This document shows, in pieces, positions 9,333-17,615 of a stretch of 64,000 nucleotides of DNA (positions within the stretch are counted from its first letter, which is position 1; each line of letters begins with the position of its first letter). The position numbers and the translations under genes were made by a program. The notes under the pieces were generated by a model. The model made no database searches. It saw nothing but the letters and a program-made list of their open reading frames with translations, and was not told the DNA's origin. This stretch comes from an uncultured beta proteobacterium (GTDB taxonomy: Bacteria > Pseudomonadota > Gammaproteobacteria > Burkholderiales > Burkholderiaceae_C). The DNA lies in assembly GCA_903960915.1 (NCBI GenBank), contig CAJCCO010000070.1, positions 20,416 through 84,415 on the forward strand, in the 5' to 3' direction.

Positions 9333-9760
9333 GGGGCTGCGGTTGGTGCGGGGGTATGAATAGATAAAGCGGCTGGGTGAGGCGCTTGCATGGATAACTG
9401 ATTTGATCCCTGTGCTGGCTTAGCTTCCCGTACTGCCTCTTGTTGCAAGCGGTCAATTTCAGACTTAAGGGCTTCGTAATCGTCCATCTTGCGCTTCAAG
9501 AACCGTGCCGCCAGAACCGACTTCTCGGCAATTCCGGCAGGGGTTAAGAGGTAGGCATAGGCCAATTTGCGCTGGCTGTTGTGAAAGCGTTCGGCAGTCA
9601 CCCAGCCCCTTTGCACCAAGGCCTTTAGGCAGTAGTTGGTTTTGCCCAAGCTCATGCCCAATTCAAGCGCTAGTGCGCGTTGGTTGAGTTGAGGGGCAGC
9701 CTCTAGCAGGCGTAATGCCCGGAGGTAGGTTTCTTGCTCCAAGACGGGTGTTTCTGACAT
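9329..9760 (-). CDS. MarR-type EPS-associated transcriptional regulator
   Basis: A 143-residue protein whose first 110 residues form a winged-helix domain (LNQRALALELGMSLGKTNYCLKAL as helix-turn-helix, then AYLLTPAGIAEK as the wing). The following stretch FLKRKMDDYEALKSEIDRL looks like a short coiled coil, and the last 30 residues are Pro/Ala-rich and probably disordered. It matches the small MarR family found in exopolysaccharide gene clusters. It is coupled to manC by an ATGA overlap, so regulator and sugar-nucleotide enzyme should be made together. The 116-base gap upstream holds a GTTCA-N5-TGAAC inverted repeat near 9813-9827 that could be its operator, which is weak evidence. Confidence 0.85.
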   Translation of the reverse strand: MSETPVLEQETYLRALRLLEAAPQLNQRALALELGMSLGKTNYCLKALVQRGWVTAERFHNSQRKLAYAYLLTPAGIAEKSVLAARFLKRKMDDYEALKSEIDRLQQEAVREAKPAQGSNQLSMQAPHPAALSIHTPAPTAAP

Positions 9761-9876
9761 TTCTGGGCAACAAGAGGGTTTTAGGGTGTGTAAATTAGAG
9801 GCTCATCATTCGTTCACTTCATGAACACATGTTAACACCCGCTTTTTTAGCCTTAGAGGGCAACTTCAATGCCTAT

Positions 9877-10740
9877 TCAGTTGGAAAAGCCAAGCGCTTT
9901 TTTGAACCGCGACTGCTTGTCGGCCGCCAACGGATCTTGAGATGCACCCATCCAGGCTTTCCGCGCAAACACCCACAACAGCAGCGCAAAGCCTGTGCCC
10001 AGGCTGGCCAGTATCGCCATCAGGCCCTTTTTGGGGGCAACAGCGTCGATCGGCAGGGTGGGCGGTTGCACCACCACATCCCGCGTCAGGCCTTGCAGGG
10101 CTCTGGGGATGCTCAACACCTCGGCCAGGTAGCGGGCTTGTAACTCGCCTACCGCAATGAGACTGACGCCCGCCTCGCCCCGGGTTAAGGGTTTGGCCAA
10201 GTTGGCTGTGCCTTCGGCTGTTAAACGGGCCAGCAAGCCACGCACTGCAGCCAGTGAAGTTTGGGCGTAACTCAGACGTTTTTCCAGATCGGCCCGGTCT
10301 TGCGGCATGGGCAAGGTGGTTTTAAGCCAGGCATCAATGACCGCGTTGGACAGGTTTTGCGCTTCCTGTGGGGACTTGGCAGTAGCTTTCAGGCGCACCA
10401 GGCCGTCTTTACCCACTGTTGCTTTGATATGACGGGCCAACTCAATGCGAGCCGCTTCCGGGCTACGCCCCTGGGTGAGGTTCAAGCTACGGATCACCGG
10501 ATCGAGCACCAGGGGCGAGGTCATCATGGTGACGGCCTGCGCAGCGGTGGGAATAGAAGTCACCACCGTTGACTGTGGAACAGAAAGTATGGCTTCGCTG
10601 GTGAAGCTTTTGTCCATAGCAAAACCTACACCTAACGCGACCAAGCCAGCAAGCACGGGTCCCATCACCAGTAGCTTGATGTTTTCGGCCACAACAATTA
10701 GCAAATCTATCAGGCCTACCGGTTCTTTCTCAATATTCAT
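9877..10740 (-). CDS. Wzz-like chain-length determinant protein
   Basis: A 287-residue inner-membrane protein with one membrane segment near each end (LLVMGPVLAGLVALGVGFAMD at the start, LMAILASLGTGFALLLWVFAR at about 245-265) and a periplasmic alpha-helical middle, the polysaccharide co-polymerase plan. Such proteins set the length of the polymer made by Wzy. I start at the ATG at 10740 because the 13 extra upstream codons lie in AT-rich sequence and the family begins shortly before the first membrane segment. There is no tyrosine-kinase domain, so it resembles the O-antigen type rather than the capsule type. A proline-rich segment (VVQPPTLPIDAVAPKK) precedes the second membrane helix, as expected for the family. 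Confidence 0.8.
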   Translation of the reverse strand: MNIEKEPVGLIDLLIVVAENIKLLVMGPVLAGLVALGVGFAMDKSFTSEAILSVPQSTVVTSIPTAAQAVTMMTSPLVLDPVIRSLNLTQGRSPEAARIELARHIKATVGKDGLVRLKATAKSPQEAQNLSNAVIDAWLKTTLPMPQDRADLEKRLSYAQTSLAAVRGLLARLTAEGTANLAKPLTRGEAGVSLIAVGELQARYLAEVLSIPRALQGLTRDVVVQPPTLPIDAVAPKKGLMAILASLGTGFALLLWVFARKAWMGASQDPLAADKQSRFKKALGFSN

Positions 10741-10779
10741 TTTTTTACTCTTATTAATTTTGCAATTATAAAGTTGCAC

Positions 10780-10853
10780 TTTTTTTCTTCCCTTACACGC
10801 TAAGCCTGAACCCTAGCGCTCTTCTACTCAGACGCTAGGCTTTTAAAACTTGG
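10780..10853. other. Intergenic hairpin between rfbC and the wzz-like gene
   Basis: The gap carries CTAGCG (10813-10818) and CGCTAG (10833-10838), an inverted repeat with a 14-base loop followed by TTTT on the plus strand. Both neighbours are transcribed on the minus strand, where no T-run follows, so it is not a convincing terminator for them. It may be an mRNA structure between two co-transcribed genes. Confidence 0.3.
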
Positions 10854-11408
10854 CTAAAGCTGACTAAACACAGCCGCATCCTGCCAAGCCAAGCCTTGCT
10901 GGTCTTTGGCTGAGACCAGCGGCGTGGCGCCGGACAGCGGCCAATCAACGGCCACGGTGGGGTCGTTCCAGGCGATGCAGCGCTCAAAGGCGGGGGCGTA
11001 GTAATCGGTGGTTTTATACAAAAAATCGGCCGAATCGCTCAGGGTTAAAAAGCCATGGGCAAAGCCAGCGGGCACCCACATCTGACGGTGGTTGTGCTCG
11101 GTCAGTTCCACGCCCACCCACTGTCCAAAGGTGGCCGAAGATGGCCGCAGGTCTACCGCCACATCAAACACCGCCCCGCGCACCACGCGCACCAGTTTGC
11201 CCTGGGGCTGCTCAATTTGGTAATGCAGGCCACGCAACACGCCTTTGGCCGAGCGTGAATGGTTGTCTTGCACAAACTGCACGTTCAGGCCGGTGGCGGC
11301 TTGAAACGCTTGCTGGTTGAAACTCTCAAAAAAGAACCCGCGCGCGTCGCCAAAGACACGGGGCTCGATGATCAGGACGTCTGGAATGGCAGTGGGGATG
11401 ATGTTCAT
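10854..11408 (-). CDS. rfbC: dTDP-4-dehydrorhamnose 3,5-epimerase
   Basis: A 184-residue cupin enzyme with the family start (VLIIEPRVFGDARGFFFESFNQ), the active-site region QDNHSRSAKGVLRGLHYQ and the VPAGFAHGF motif. It isomerises dTDP-4-keto-6-deoxyglucose to the L-lyxo form, step 3 of dTDP-L-rhamnose synthesis. It follows rfbA by 24 bases in the same direction. Together with rfbA, rfbD and rfbB all four steps are present in this window. Confidence 0.96.
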   Translation of the reverse strand: MNIIPTAIPDVLIIEPRVFGDARGFFFESFNQQAFQAATGLNVQFVQDNHSRSAKGVLRGLHYQIEQPQGKLVRVVRGAVFDVAVDLRPSSATFGQWVGVELTEHNHRQMWVPAGFAHGFLTLSDSADFLYKTTDYYAPAFERCIAWNDPTVAVDWPLSGATPLVSAKDQQGLAWQDAAVFSQL

Positions 11409-11432
11409 GGCACAGCGTTGAAAGAGATTGTG

Positions 11433-12314
11433 TTAACGGGCTTCTTTCAGCAGGCGCTGCAAATACTGGCCGTAGCCATTTTTGGCCAGCGGCTGGGCTA
11501 GTGTTTGCAGTTGGGCATCGTTGATGAAGCCCTTGCGCCAGGCGATTTCTTCTACGCAGGCCACCTTGAGGCCCTGACGCCGCTCGATGGTGGCGATGAA
11601 CTGGCTGGCTTCTAGCAGGCTGTCAAAGGTGCCGGTGTCAAGCCAGGCGTAGCCGCGCTGCATGATTTGCACATTGAGCGAGCCTTGTTCCAGATAGGTC
11701 TGGTTGACGGTGGTAATTTCCAGCTCGCCGCGGGCGCTGGGTTGGATGGACTTGGCGATGTCGACCACCTGGTTGTCGTAAAAATACAGGCCGGTGACGG
11801 CGTAGTTGCTTTGCGGGTGCAGGGGTTTTTCTTCAATGCTGCGGGCCTTGCCCTGCGCATCAAACGCCACCACGCCGTAGCGCTCGGGGTCGGTCACATG
11901 GTAGGCAAACACGGTGGCGCCCGATGCTTGGCTGTCAGCGCCTTGCAGCAGAGGCACAAAGTCGTGGCCGTAAAAAATGTTGTCGCCCAACACCAGGGCG
12001 CTGCTGGCGCCGTTAAGAAACTTCTCGCCAATCAGAAAAGCCTGCGCCAGGCCGTCTGGGCTGGGCTGCACGGCGTATTGCAGGTTAATGCCCCACTGCG
12101 AGCCGTCACCCAGCAACTGCTGAAAGCGCGGCGTGTCTTGGGGCGTGCTGATCACCAAAATGTCACGCATACCGCCCAGCATCAAGGTGCTCAAGGGGTA
12201 GTAAATCATGGGCTTGTCGTACACGGGCAGCAGTTGCTTGCTCATAGCCAACGTCGCCGGATGCAGCCGCGTACCCGAGCCGCCTGCGAGGATGATGCCT
12301 TTACGTTGTGTCAT
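11433..12314 (-). CDS. rfbA: Glucose-1-phosphate thymidylyltransferase
   Basis: A 293-residue nucleotidyltransferase with the signature [16 protein letters not shown] at the N-terminus, the substrate region [15 protein letters not shown] and [12 protein letters not shown]. It makes dTDP-glucose from glucose-1-phosphate and dTTP, the first step of dTDP-rhamnose synthesis, and is normally feedback-inhibited by dTDP-rhamnose. Length is as expected. It is separated from rfbD by a 327-base spacer filled with three copies of a dispersed repeat, so rfbA-rfbC may have their own promoter or rely on read-through. Confidence 0.96.
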   Translation of the reverse strand: MTQRKGIILAGGSGTRLHPATLAMSKQLLPVYDKPMIYYPLSTLMLGGMRDILVISTPQDTPRFQQLLGDGSQWGINLQYAVQPSPDGLAQAFLIGEKFLNGASSALVLGDNIFYGHDFVPLLQGADSQASGATVFAYHVTDPERYGVVAFDAQGKARSIEEKPLHPQSNYAVTGLYFYDNQVVDIAKSIQPSARGELEITTVNQTYLEQGSLNVQIMQRGYAWLDTGTFDSLLEASQFIATIERRQGLKVACVEEIAWRKGFINDAQLQTLAQPLAKNGYGQYLQRLLKEAR

Positions 12315-12353
12315 TTTTTTCGTCCTTTGAAATTATGAAGAACCGTCAAGCGT

Positions 12354-12603
12354 CGTCACTGCGAGCGAAGCGTGGAAGTCCATCTGGCATAGCCAACAAC
12401 CTGGATTGCCGCGGCCTAGGGCCTCGCAATGACAGTCTTCCGTCACTGCGAGCGAAGCGTGGCAGTCCATGCGGGATAGCCAACAGTCTGGATTGCCGCG
12501 GCCTACGGCCTCGCAATGACAGTCTTCCGTCACTGCGAGCGAAGCGTGGCAGTCCATGCGGGACAGCCAACAGCCTGGATTGCCGCGCTTTGCTCGCAAT
12601 GAC
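12354..12603. repeat. Three tandem copies of a dispersed inverted-repeat element (87-bp period)
   Basis: Units begin at 12354, 12441 and 12528, exactly 87 bases apart. Units 1 and 2 are about 80 bases plus the spacer AGTCTTC; unit 3 is about 76 bases. Each unit opens with CGTCACTGCGAGCGAAGCG and ends with CTCGCAATGAC. The ends pair (TGCGAG with CTCGCA) and an inner pair (GTGGCAGTCC with GGATTGCC) extends the hairpin. Further copies or halves lie at 14713, 22332 and 49561. This is a REP/MITE-like non-coding element filling the rfbD-rfbA gap; short open frames across it are artefacts. Confidence 0.9.
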
Positions 12604-12641
12604 GGAGTTGGTGGGTTGGCACAGGTGTGAAGCCGCATACC

Positions 12642-13535
12642 TTAAGCCAACACCTCAGCCAGCATGCGGTTCACGCCTTGTTGCCAAGGCGGTAGGGTCA
12701 GGCCGAAGGTGGATTGCAGGTGTTGGGTGGCCAGCCTTGAATTGAGGGGGCGATGGGCCGGCGTCGGGAAGGCGCTGGTGGGCACGGGGGCCAGCTCGGT
12801 GGCTTTGATGGGCAAGGTAGGCTTTTCCAGCCGGGCTTGCGCCAACACGTGCTGGGCGTAGGCGTGCCAGGTGGTTTCACCGGCTGCTGCCAGGTGGTAC
12901 AGCCCGGCGTCTTGCGGGTGGGCCAGCACCTGGCGGATGGCGTGGGCGGTGACGTCGGCCAGCAGGTCGGCACCGGTGGGGGCGCCAAACTGGTCGTTGA
13001 TCACGGTTAAGCGCTCACGCTCCTGGGCCAGGCGCAGCATGGTTTTGGCAAAGTTGCCGCCGCGTGCCCCATAGACCCAGCTGGTTCTAAAAATCAAGTG
13101 GCGCGCACCTGCCGCCTGAATGCGCAGCTCCCCTGCCAGTTTGGTGTGGCCATACACGCTCAAGGGCGCGGGCGTGTCGGTCTCTTGCCATGAGCGCTCG
13201 CCGCTGCCGTCAAACACATAGTCGGTGCTGTAGTGCACCAACAGCGCGCCGATTTGGGCCGCCTCTTCGGCCAAAACACCAGGCGCCAGCGCGTTCAAGG
13301 TGTCGGCCAGTTCAGCCTCGCTCTCGGCCCGGTCGACGGCGGTATGGGCGGCCGCGTTGACGATCACGTCAGGCCGAATGGCGCGCACCGTGTCAGCCAA
13401 ACCGGCCAGATTGCTCAGGTCACCGCACTGGCCCACACTGTGACGGTCCAGGGCAATAAGCTCGCCCAAGGGCGCCAGGCTGCGCTGCAGCTCCCAGCCC
13501 ACTTGGCCGTTTTTACCGAGGAGAAGTATTTTCAT
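12642..13535 (-). CDS. rfbD: dTDP-4-dehydrorhamnose reductase
   Basis: A 297-residue extended SDR. The N-terminal KILLLGKNGQVGWELQRSL is the nucleotide site, the middle carries VHYSTDYVFDGSGERSW, and the catalytic YxxxK is in SVYGHTKLAGE. It performs the last step of dTDP-L-rhamnose synthesis, NAD(P)H reduction at C4. It lies 24 bases downstream of rfbB; that gap contains a 19-base motif also found between ubiX and ubiD. The downstream side borders the repeat array. Confidence 0.95.
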   Translation of the reverse strand: MKILLLGKNGQVGWELQRSLAPLGELIALDRHSVGQCGDLSNLAGLADTVRAIRPDVIVNAAAHTAVDRAESEAELADTLNALAPGVLAEEAAQIGALLVHYSTDYVFDGSGERSWQETDTPAPLSVYGHTKLAGELRIQAAGARHLIFRTSWVYGARGGNFAKTMLRLAQERERLTVINDQFGAPTGADLLADVTAHAIRQVLAHPQDAGLYHLAAAGETTWHAYAQHVLAQARLEKPTLPIKATELAPVPTSAFPTPAHRPLNSRLATQHLQSTFGLTLPPWQQGVNRMLAEVLA

Positions 13536-13538
13536 GGG

Positions 13539-13557
13539 TTAATTGGAATCTGACCCC
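13539..13557. repeat. 19-base motif, copy 1 (rfbB-rfbD gap)
   Basis: The sequence TTAATTGGAATCTGACCCC sits in the 24-base gap between rfbB and rfbD. Its exact reverse complement occurs at 58194-58212 between ubiX and ubiD. A perfect 19-base match in two unrelated intergenic gaps is unlikely by chance and suggests a short dispersed element or a remnant of one. Confidence 0.7.
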
Positions 13558-13559
13558 GA

Positions 13560-14618
13560 TTAAAGTTGGTAATTCTTTTGCACCCACTCGCGGTAAGCGC
13601 CGCTTTGCACGTGGGCGACCCAGTCGGGGTGGGCCAGGTACCACTGCACGGTTTTGCGGATGCCGGTGTCGAAGGTCTCAGAGGGCTTCCAGCCCAGCTC
13701 ACGCTCTATCTTGCTGGCGTCAATGGCGTAGCGGCGGTCGTGGCCGGGGCGGTCTTGCACGTAGGAGATCTGGGTTTGGTAGCTGCTGCCGTCGGGCTTG
13801 GGGCGCAGCTCGTCCAGCAGGGCGCACACTGTGTGCACGATCTCGATGTTGGGCTTTTCGTTCCAGCCACCCACGTTGTAAATCTCGCCCACCCGGCCCG
13901 CCTCCAGCACCCGGCGGATGGCGCTGCAATGGTCTTTGACGTAGAGCCAGTCGCGAACCTGCAAGCCGTCGCCGTAAACGGGCAGCGGTTTGCCCGCCAG
14001 CGCGTTGACGATCATCAGCGGGATGAGTTTTTCTGGAAAGTGGAACGGCCCATAGTTGTTGCTGCAGTTTGTGGTGAGCACCGGCAGGCCGTAGGTGTGG
14101 TGCCAGGCGCGCACCAGGTGGTCGCTGGCAGCTTTGCTGGCCGAATACGGGCTGTTGGGCTCCAGCTTGTTGGTCTCGACAAACGCCGGGTCGGTTTTGG
14201 ACAGGCTGCCGTAGACCTCGTCGGTCGACACATGCAAAAACCGGAAAGCGGCTTGGGGTTCCTGGGCCAGGCTTTGCCAATAGTGGCGCACCGCCTGCAG
14301 CAGGCGCATGGTGCCCACCACGTTGGTCTGAATGAAGTCTTCGGGGCCCTGGATTGAGCGGTCGACATGGCTTTCTGCCGCAAAGTTGAGCACCGCTCGG
14401 GGCTGGTACTGCGCCAGCAAGCCCGCCACCAGCTCGGCGTCGCCAATGTCGCCCTGCACAAACACATGGCGTGGGTCGTTGGCCAAAGCCGCCAGGTTTT
14501 CTAGATTGCCCGCGTAGGTGAGCTTGTCCAGGTTGAGTACAGGCTCTTGCGACTGGGCCAGCCAGTCGAGCACGAAATTGGCGCCAATAAAGCCCGCGCC
14601 GCCAGTGACCAGAATCAT
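13560..14618 (-). CDS. rfbB: dTDP-glucose 4,6-dehydratase
   Basis: A 352-residue extended SDR with [16 protein letters not shown] at the N-terminus, [11 protein letters not shown] with the catalytic Thr-Asp-Glu triad, [15 protein letters not shown] with the YxxxK pair and [15 protein letters not shown]. It converts dTDP-glucose to dTDP-4-keto-6-deoxyglucose. It is the first gene of the rhamnose set and probably of the whole minus-strand polysaccharide locus. The 162 bases upstream (14619-14780) would hold its promoter and also contain half of a dispersed repeat. Confidence 0.96.
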   Translation of the reverse strand: MILVTGGAGFIGANFVLDWLAQSQEPVLNLDKLTYAGNLENLAALANDPRHVFVQGDIGDAELVAGLLAQYQPRAVLNFAAESHVDRSIQGPEDFIQTNVVGTMRLLQAVRHYWQSLAQEPQAAFRFLHVSTDEVYGSLSKTDPAFVETNKLEPNSPYSASKAASDHLVRAWHHTYGLPVLTTNCSNNYGPFHFPEKLIPLMIVNALAGKPLPVYGDGLQVRDWLYVKDHCSAIRRVLEAGRVGEIYNVGGWNEKPNIEIVHTVCALLDELRPKPDGSSYQTQISYVQDRPGHDRRYAIDASKIERELGWKPSETFDTGIRKTVQWYLAHPDWVAHVQSGAYREWVQKNYQL

Positions 14619-14712
14619 GCGGATTTTCCTTGTGTTGGGATGTGTTGCATGCGTGTAGTTTAACTTTTGAGAAGCGCCTGTTGTGACGTTCTGTCGAGGT
14701 TGCTTAACGCTC

Positions 14713-14751
14713 CGTCATTGCGAGCGAAGCGTGGCAATCCAGGCTGTTGGC
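14713..14751. repeat. Left half of the dispersed inverted-repeat element
   Basis: The sequence from CGTCATTGCGAGCGAAGCG through GTGGCAATCCAGGCTG matches the left arm of the units at 12354-12603, but the right arm is missing. It lies in the spacer between the fatty acyl-CoA reductase stop and the rfbB start. It looks like a truncated copy. Confidence 0.7.
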
Positions 14752-14780
14752 GTTCCTCGCGCTACACCCCGCCAAAAACC

Positions 14781-16787
14781 TCAAAAGTGAAAGCCACGCA
14801 GCATCTGTTGCATGGCCAGGGCTTCGGGGGTGAGGGGTGGGGTGAGCGATGGGGCTGGGGGTTCGCCGGGTTTTTGGCCTTGCGCGGCGCTGGACTCGGG
14901 GAACATTCTGAAGCTGGTATTCATGATGATTTGTGCCACGCGCGGCAGCACGGCGTGCAGCACTTCGCCGGCCTGGCCCAGGCGGGTGGCTATACGCACC
15001 GGTTTAAAGATGCAGGCCTGGGCCACCAAGTCGGCGGCTTCTTCGGGCGAGAGCGTGGGCACGTTGTTGTAGAGCTGGGTGGGCGCAATCATGGGGGTGC
15101 GCACCAGCGGCATGCTGATGGTGGTGAAGGTCACGCCGCGGTCTGCCAGCTCGCTGGCGGCGCAGCGGCTCCAGGCGTCCAGCGCGGCTTTGGAGGCCAC
15201 GTAGGCGCTAAAGCGCGGCGCGTTGGTCAGCACGCCAATGGAGCTGATGTTCACCACATGGCCGCTTTTGCGCGCCACCATGGCGGGCAACAGGCCGGTG
15301 GTCACGCGCAGGCAGCCAAAGTAGTTCAGCGCCATGGTGCGTTCGTAATCGTGAAAGCGCTCAAAGCTCGATTCAATGGCGCGCCGAATGGAGCGCCCAG
15401 CGTTGTTGACCAGCACATCCACCGCGCCATGGTCTTGCAGCACCTGCGCCAGAAAACGCTGGCAGTCGGCGGCGTCGGCCAGGTCTACCGGATACGCTGC
15501 AAATTGGTAACCGCGTGCGCGCGCTTGCTGGCAGGCGCTCTCCAGCCGCTCGGGGTCGCGGGCGCAAATCAGCGTGGTGGCGCCGGCCTGCGCCATCTTG
15601 TGCGCCGTGGCCAGCCCAATGCCTGACGAGCCGCCCGTCACCAGCACCACCTTGCCCGCCACCGCGCCTTTCAAGCTGCGGTCAATGTGCAACTCGGGGT
15701 CCAGGTGGCGCTCCCAGTAGTCCCACAAACGCCAGGCGTAGTCGTGCAAATCAGGGCAGGCCACGCCGGTGCCTTGCAGCGCGGCCAGGGTCTGGCGGCA
15801 GTCAAAGCGCGTGGGGTAGTTCACAAAAGTGAAGATGCTGTCGGGCAGGCCCAGGTCTTTCATGATGGCGCGTCGCATGCGGCGCACCGGGGCCAGCGCC
15901 AGCAGGGCCTTGCTCAGGGTGGGCGGAATAAATCCAAAAAGCGCGGCGTTGACAAAGAGGTTCATGGGGGGCGCGTGCGCGGCGCGCCCCAAAATAGACA
16001 GCAACTCGCCCACGCGGTAGCCCTTGGGGTCGACGAGGTGAAAGCACTGGCCCGAGGCCCGGCGTTGGTGGCTGATGACGTCTAGCGCATGCACCACAAA
16101 GTCCACCGGCACGAGGTTGATGCGCCCGCCCTCCAGCCCAATGGCCGGCAACCACGGCGGCAGCCATTGGCGCAGGCGCTGAATCAGCTTGAAAAAATAA
16201 TACGGCCCGTCCACCTTGTCGATCTCACCGGTCTGGCTGTCGCCCACCACCAGCGCGGGGCGGTACACGGTCCACGGCACCTGGCAGGTCTGGCGCACCA
16301 GTTGTTCGCCCGCGTGCTTGGTTCTGAAATACGGGTGTTCGGTGTGCTGCGCCTCGTCAAACATGTCTTCACGAAACACGCCCTCGTACAAGCCCGCTGC
16401 CGCAATAGACGACACGTGGTGAAAGTGCCGCGCCTGCCACTGCTGGGCCACGGCCAGGGCGTGGCGCGTACCGTCAACATTGGCGGCCACCTGGCTGTCT
16501 TCATCGGCCTCCAGGTTGTAGACGGCGGCCAGGTGGTAAAAATGCGCAATGCGGCCCTTGAGTTGCGCCAGCACCTCGGCGCTCAGGCCCAGGTTTTCTT
16601 GCGTGAGATCGCCCTGCACCAGCACCGCGCGCGCCGCCCCCACGCCCCAGTATGCGCGCAAGGCGTCCACGCGCTCGGGCTGTTGGCCACGCATCAAAAA
16701 ATACACCACAGCCCCTTTGCGTTGCAGCAATTGCTTCACCAGGCGCTTGCCAATAAAGCCGCTGGCACCGGTTACAAAATAAAGCAT
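14781..16787 (-). CDS. Two-domain alcohol-forming fatty acyl-CoA reductase-like SDR protein
   Basis: A 668-residue fusion. Residues 1-370 form an extended SDR/NAD-binding-4 domain (TGASGFIG 6-13, Tyr 153 and Lys 157). Residues 378-640 form a classical SDR domain (TGGSSGIG 384-391, NNAG at 461-464, Tyr 529 and Lys 533). Both domains keep the nucleotide motif and the catalytic pair. This architecture and length match the Marinobacter-type reductase that takes acyl-CoA through aldehyde to fatty alcohol, and a wax ester synthase gene lies 3.6 kb away, which supports that role. A broader SDR function cannot be excluded. It is divergent from the phasin gene, with a palindrome between them. Confidence 0.75.
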   Translation of the reverse strand: MLYFVTGASGFIGKRLVKQLLQRKGAVVYFLMRGQQPERVDALRAYWGVGAARAVLVQGDLTQENLGLSAEVLAQLKGRIAHFYHLAAVYNLEADEDSQVAANVDGTRHALAVAQQWQARHFHHVSSIAAAGLYEGVFREDMFDEAQHTEHPYFRTKHAGEQLVRQTCQVPWTVYRPALVVGDSQTGEIDKVDGPYYFFKLIQRLRQWLPPWLPAIGLEGGRINLVPVDFVVHALDVISHQRRASGQCFHLVDPKGYRVGELLSILGRAAHAPPMNLFVNAALFGFIPPTLSKALLALAPVRRMRRAIMKDLGLPDSIFTFVNYPTRFDCRQTLAALQGTGVACPDLHDYAWRLWDYWERHLDPELHIDRSLKGAVAGKVVLVTGGSSGIGLATAHKMAQAGATTLICARDPERLESACQQARARGYQFAAYPVDLADAADCQRFLAQVLQDHGAVDVLVNNAGRSIRRAIESSFERFHDYERTMALNYFGCLRVTTGLLPAMVARKSGHVVNISSIGVLTNAPRFSAYVASKAALDAWSRCAASELADRGVTFTTISMPLVRTPMIAPTQLYNNVPTLSPEEAADLVAQACIFKPVRIATRLGQAGEVLHAVLPRVAQIIMNTSFRMFPESSAAQGQKPGEPPAPSLTPPLTPEALAMQQMLRGFHF

Positions 16788-16843
16788 GCCATGCTCTCCA
16801 TGGAAAAAGGTTTAGAAGGCCAGGCCTAAACAAAAGACCATTC

Positions 16844-16859
16844 ACTGACTAAAGTCAGT
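16844..16859. promoter_or_regulatory. Palindromic operator candidate between reductase and phasin genes
   Basis: ACTGACT-AA-AGTCAGT is a perfect 7-base inverted repeat with a 2-base centre, lying 57 bases from the reductase start and 73 bases from the phasin start. The size and symmetry fit a TetR-family operator, and a TetR gene is two genes downstream. A TTTT follows, but the 2-base loop argues against a terminator. The protein bound is inferred. Confidence 0.5.
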
Positions 16860-16931
16860 TTTGTGCACGGTTTTGTCTTTGACAATGGCGTTTGACAGTG
16901 TGCAGCCGACTCAACATTTCTGGAGAAACTC

Positions 16932-17534
16932 ATGGTCAAGAAATTGCAGAAAATCAAAGCCCCGAAAAAAACTATTCCACCACTGGCTGAGTCAGTGAAA
17001 GACTCGGCCCAGCAAATTTGGCAAGCCGGTTTGGGGGCCTTCAACCGCGCCCAGGCCGAGGGCTCCAAAGCCTTTGAATCGCTGGTGAAAGAAGGTGTCA
17101 CGCTGCAGCGTAAGACGCAATCGGCGGCAGAAGAAAAAGTATCCGAGGCCTCGCACAAGATGAGCGCCATAGCCTCCGACATCAGCGCCAAAGCCACCGG
17201 CCAGTGGGACAAACTGGAAGGCATTTTTGAAGACCGCGTGGCCAAGGCGCTCAACAAATTGGGCGTACCCTCGGCCAAAGAGGTTGAGGCACTCATGGCG
17301 CGCATTGAGGCACTGAACAAGAGCGTGCAAAGGCTCTCCGAAAAAGCGGCATCAGGCAAGGTCGGGGCTAAAACCACATCTAAAACTGCAGCTAAAACTG
17401 CAACAAAGAAAGCGGCCGCCGTGAAAAAGCCTGCCAGCCGGGCTGCGGCTCAGCCTTCAGTCCAGCCTCCGGCCAAACGCACACCTGCCCGTAAAACTGC
17501 CCGTCCACCTGTCCGTACAGCACCATCGCTCTAA
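16932..17534 (+). CDS. Phasin / PHA granule-associated protein (PhaI/PhaF-like)
   Basis: A 200-residue protein. Residues 10-140 form an amphipathic, coiled-coil-rich phasin domain (LAESVKDSAQQIWQAGLGAF, then KSFESLVKEG-like helices). From about residue 145 the chain becomes a Lys/Ala/Pro-rich, histone-H1-like tail (KTATKKAAAVKKPA). PhaF-type phasins coat polyhydroxyalkanoate granules and use the basic tail to bind DNA and spread granules between daughter cells. GGAGAAACTC precedes the ATG and gives a usable ribosome site. The setting among wax-ester and lipase genes suggests it could also coat neutral-lipid inclusions, which is inference. Confidence 0.85.
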   Translation: MVKKLQKIKAPKKTIPPLAESVKDSAQQIWQAGLGAFNRAQAEGSKAFESLVKEGVTLQRKTQSAAEEKVSEASHKMSAIASDISAKATGQWDKLEGIFEDRVAKALNKLGVPSAKEVEALMARIEALNKSVQRLSEKAASGKVGAKTTSKTAAKTATKKAAAVKKPASRAAAQPSVQPPAKRTPARKTARPPVRTAPSL

Positions 17535-17615
17535 CCAGGTGATGGCCACCAGCCGTATGCCAGCTTGCTGCATCGCAACACGCTGCAAGCGCTGTGCGCC
17601 CTACACTTTGCGCTT

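Noticed and set aside
10813..10838. CTAGCG/CGCTAG hairpin as terminator of rfbC
   Set aside because: The T-run follows the hairpin only on the plus strand, while rfbC is read on the minus strand.
12354..12603. Regularly spaced repeats resembling a CRISPR array
   Set aside because: Units are about 80 bases with near-identical sequence throughout and only 7-base constant spacers; there are no unique spacers or cas genes, and copies occur singly elsewhere.
12308..12745. Small proteins with LRAKRG-like repeats around the rfbD-rfbA gap
   Set aside because: These are translations of the dispersed non-coding element in several frames and both strands.
14781..16787. Two separate SDR genes joined by a sequencing error
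   Set aside because: The frame is uninterrupted, the linker is natural, and the same fusion and length are known for alcohol-forming acyl-CoA reductases.
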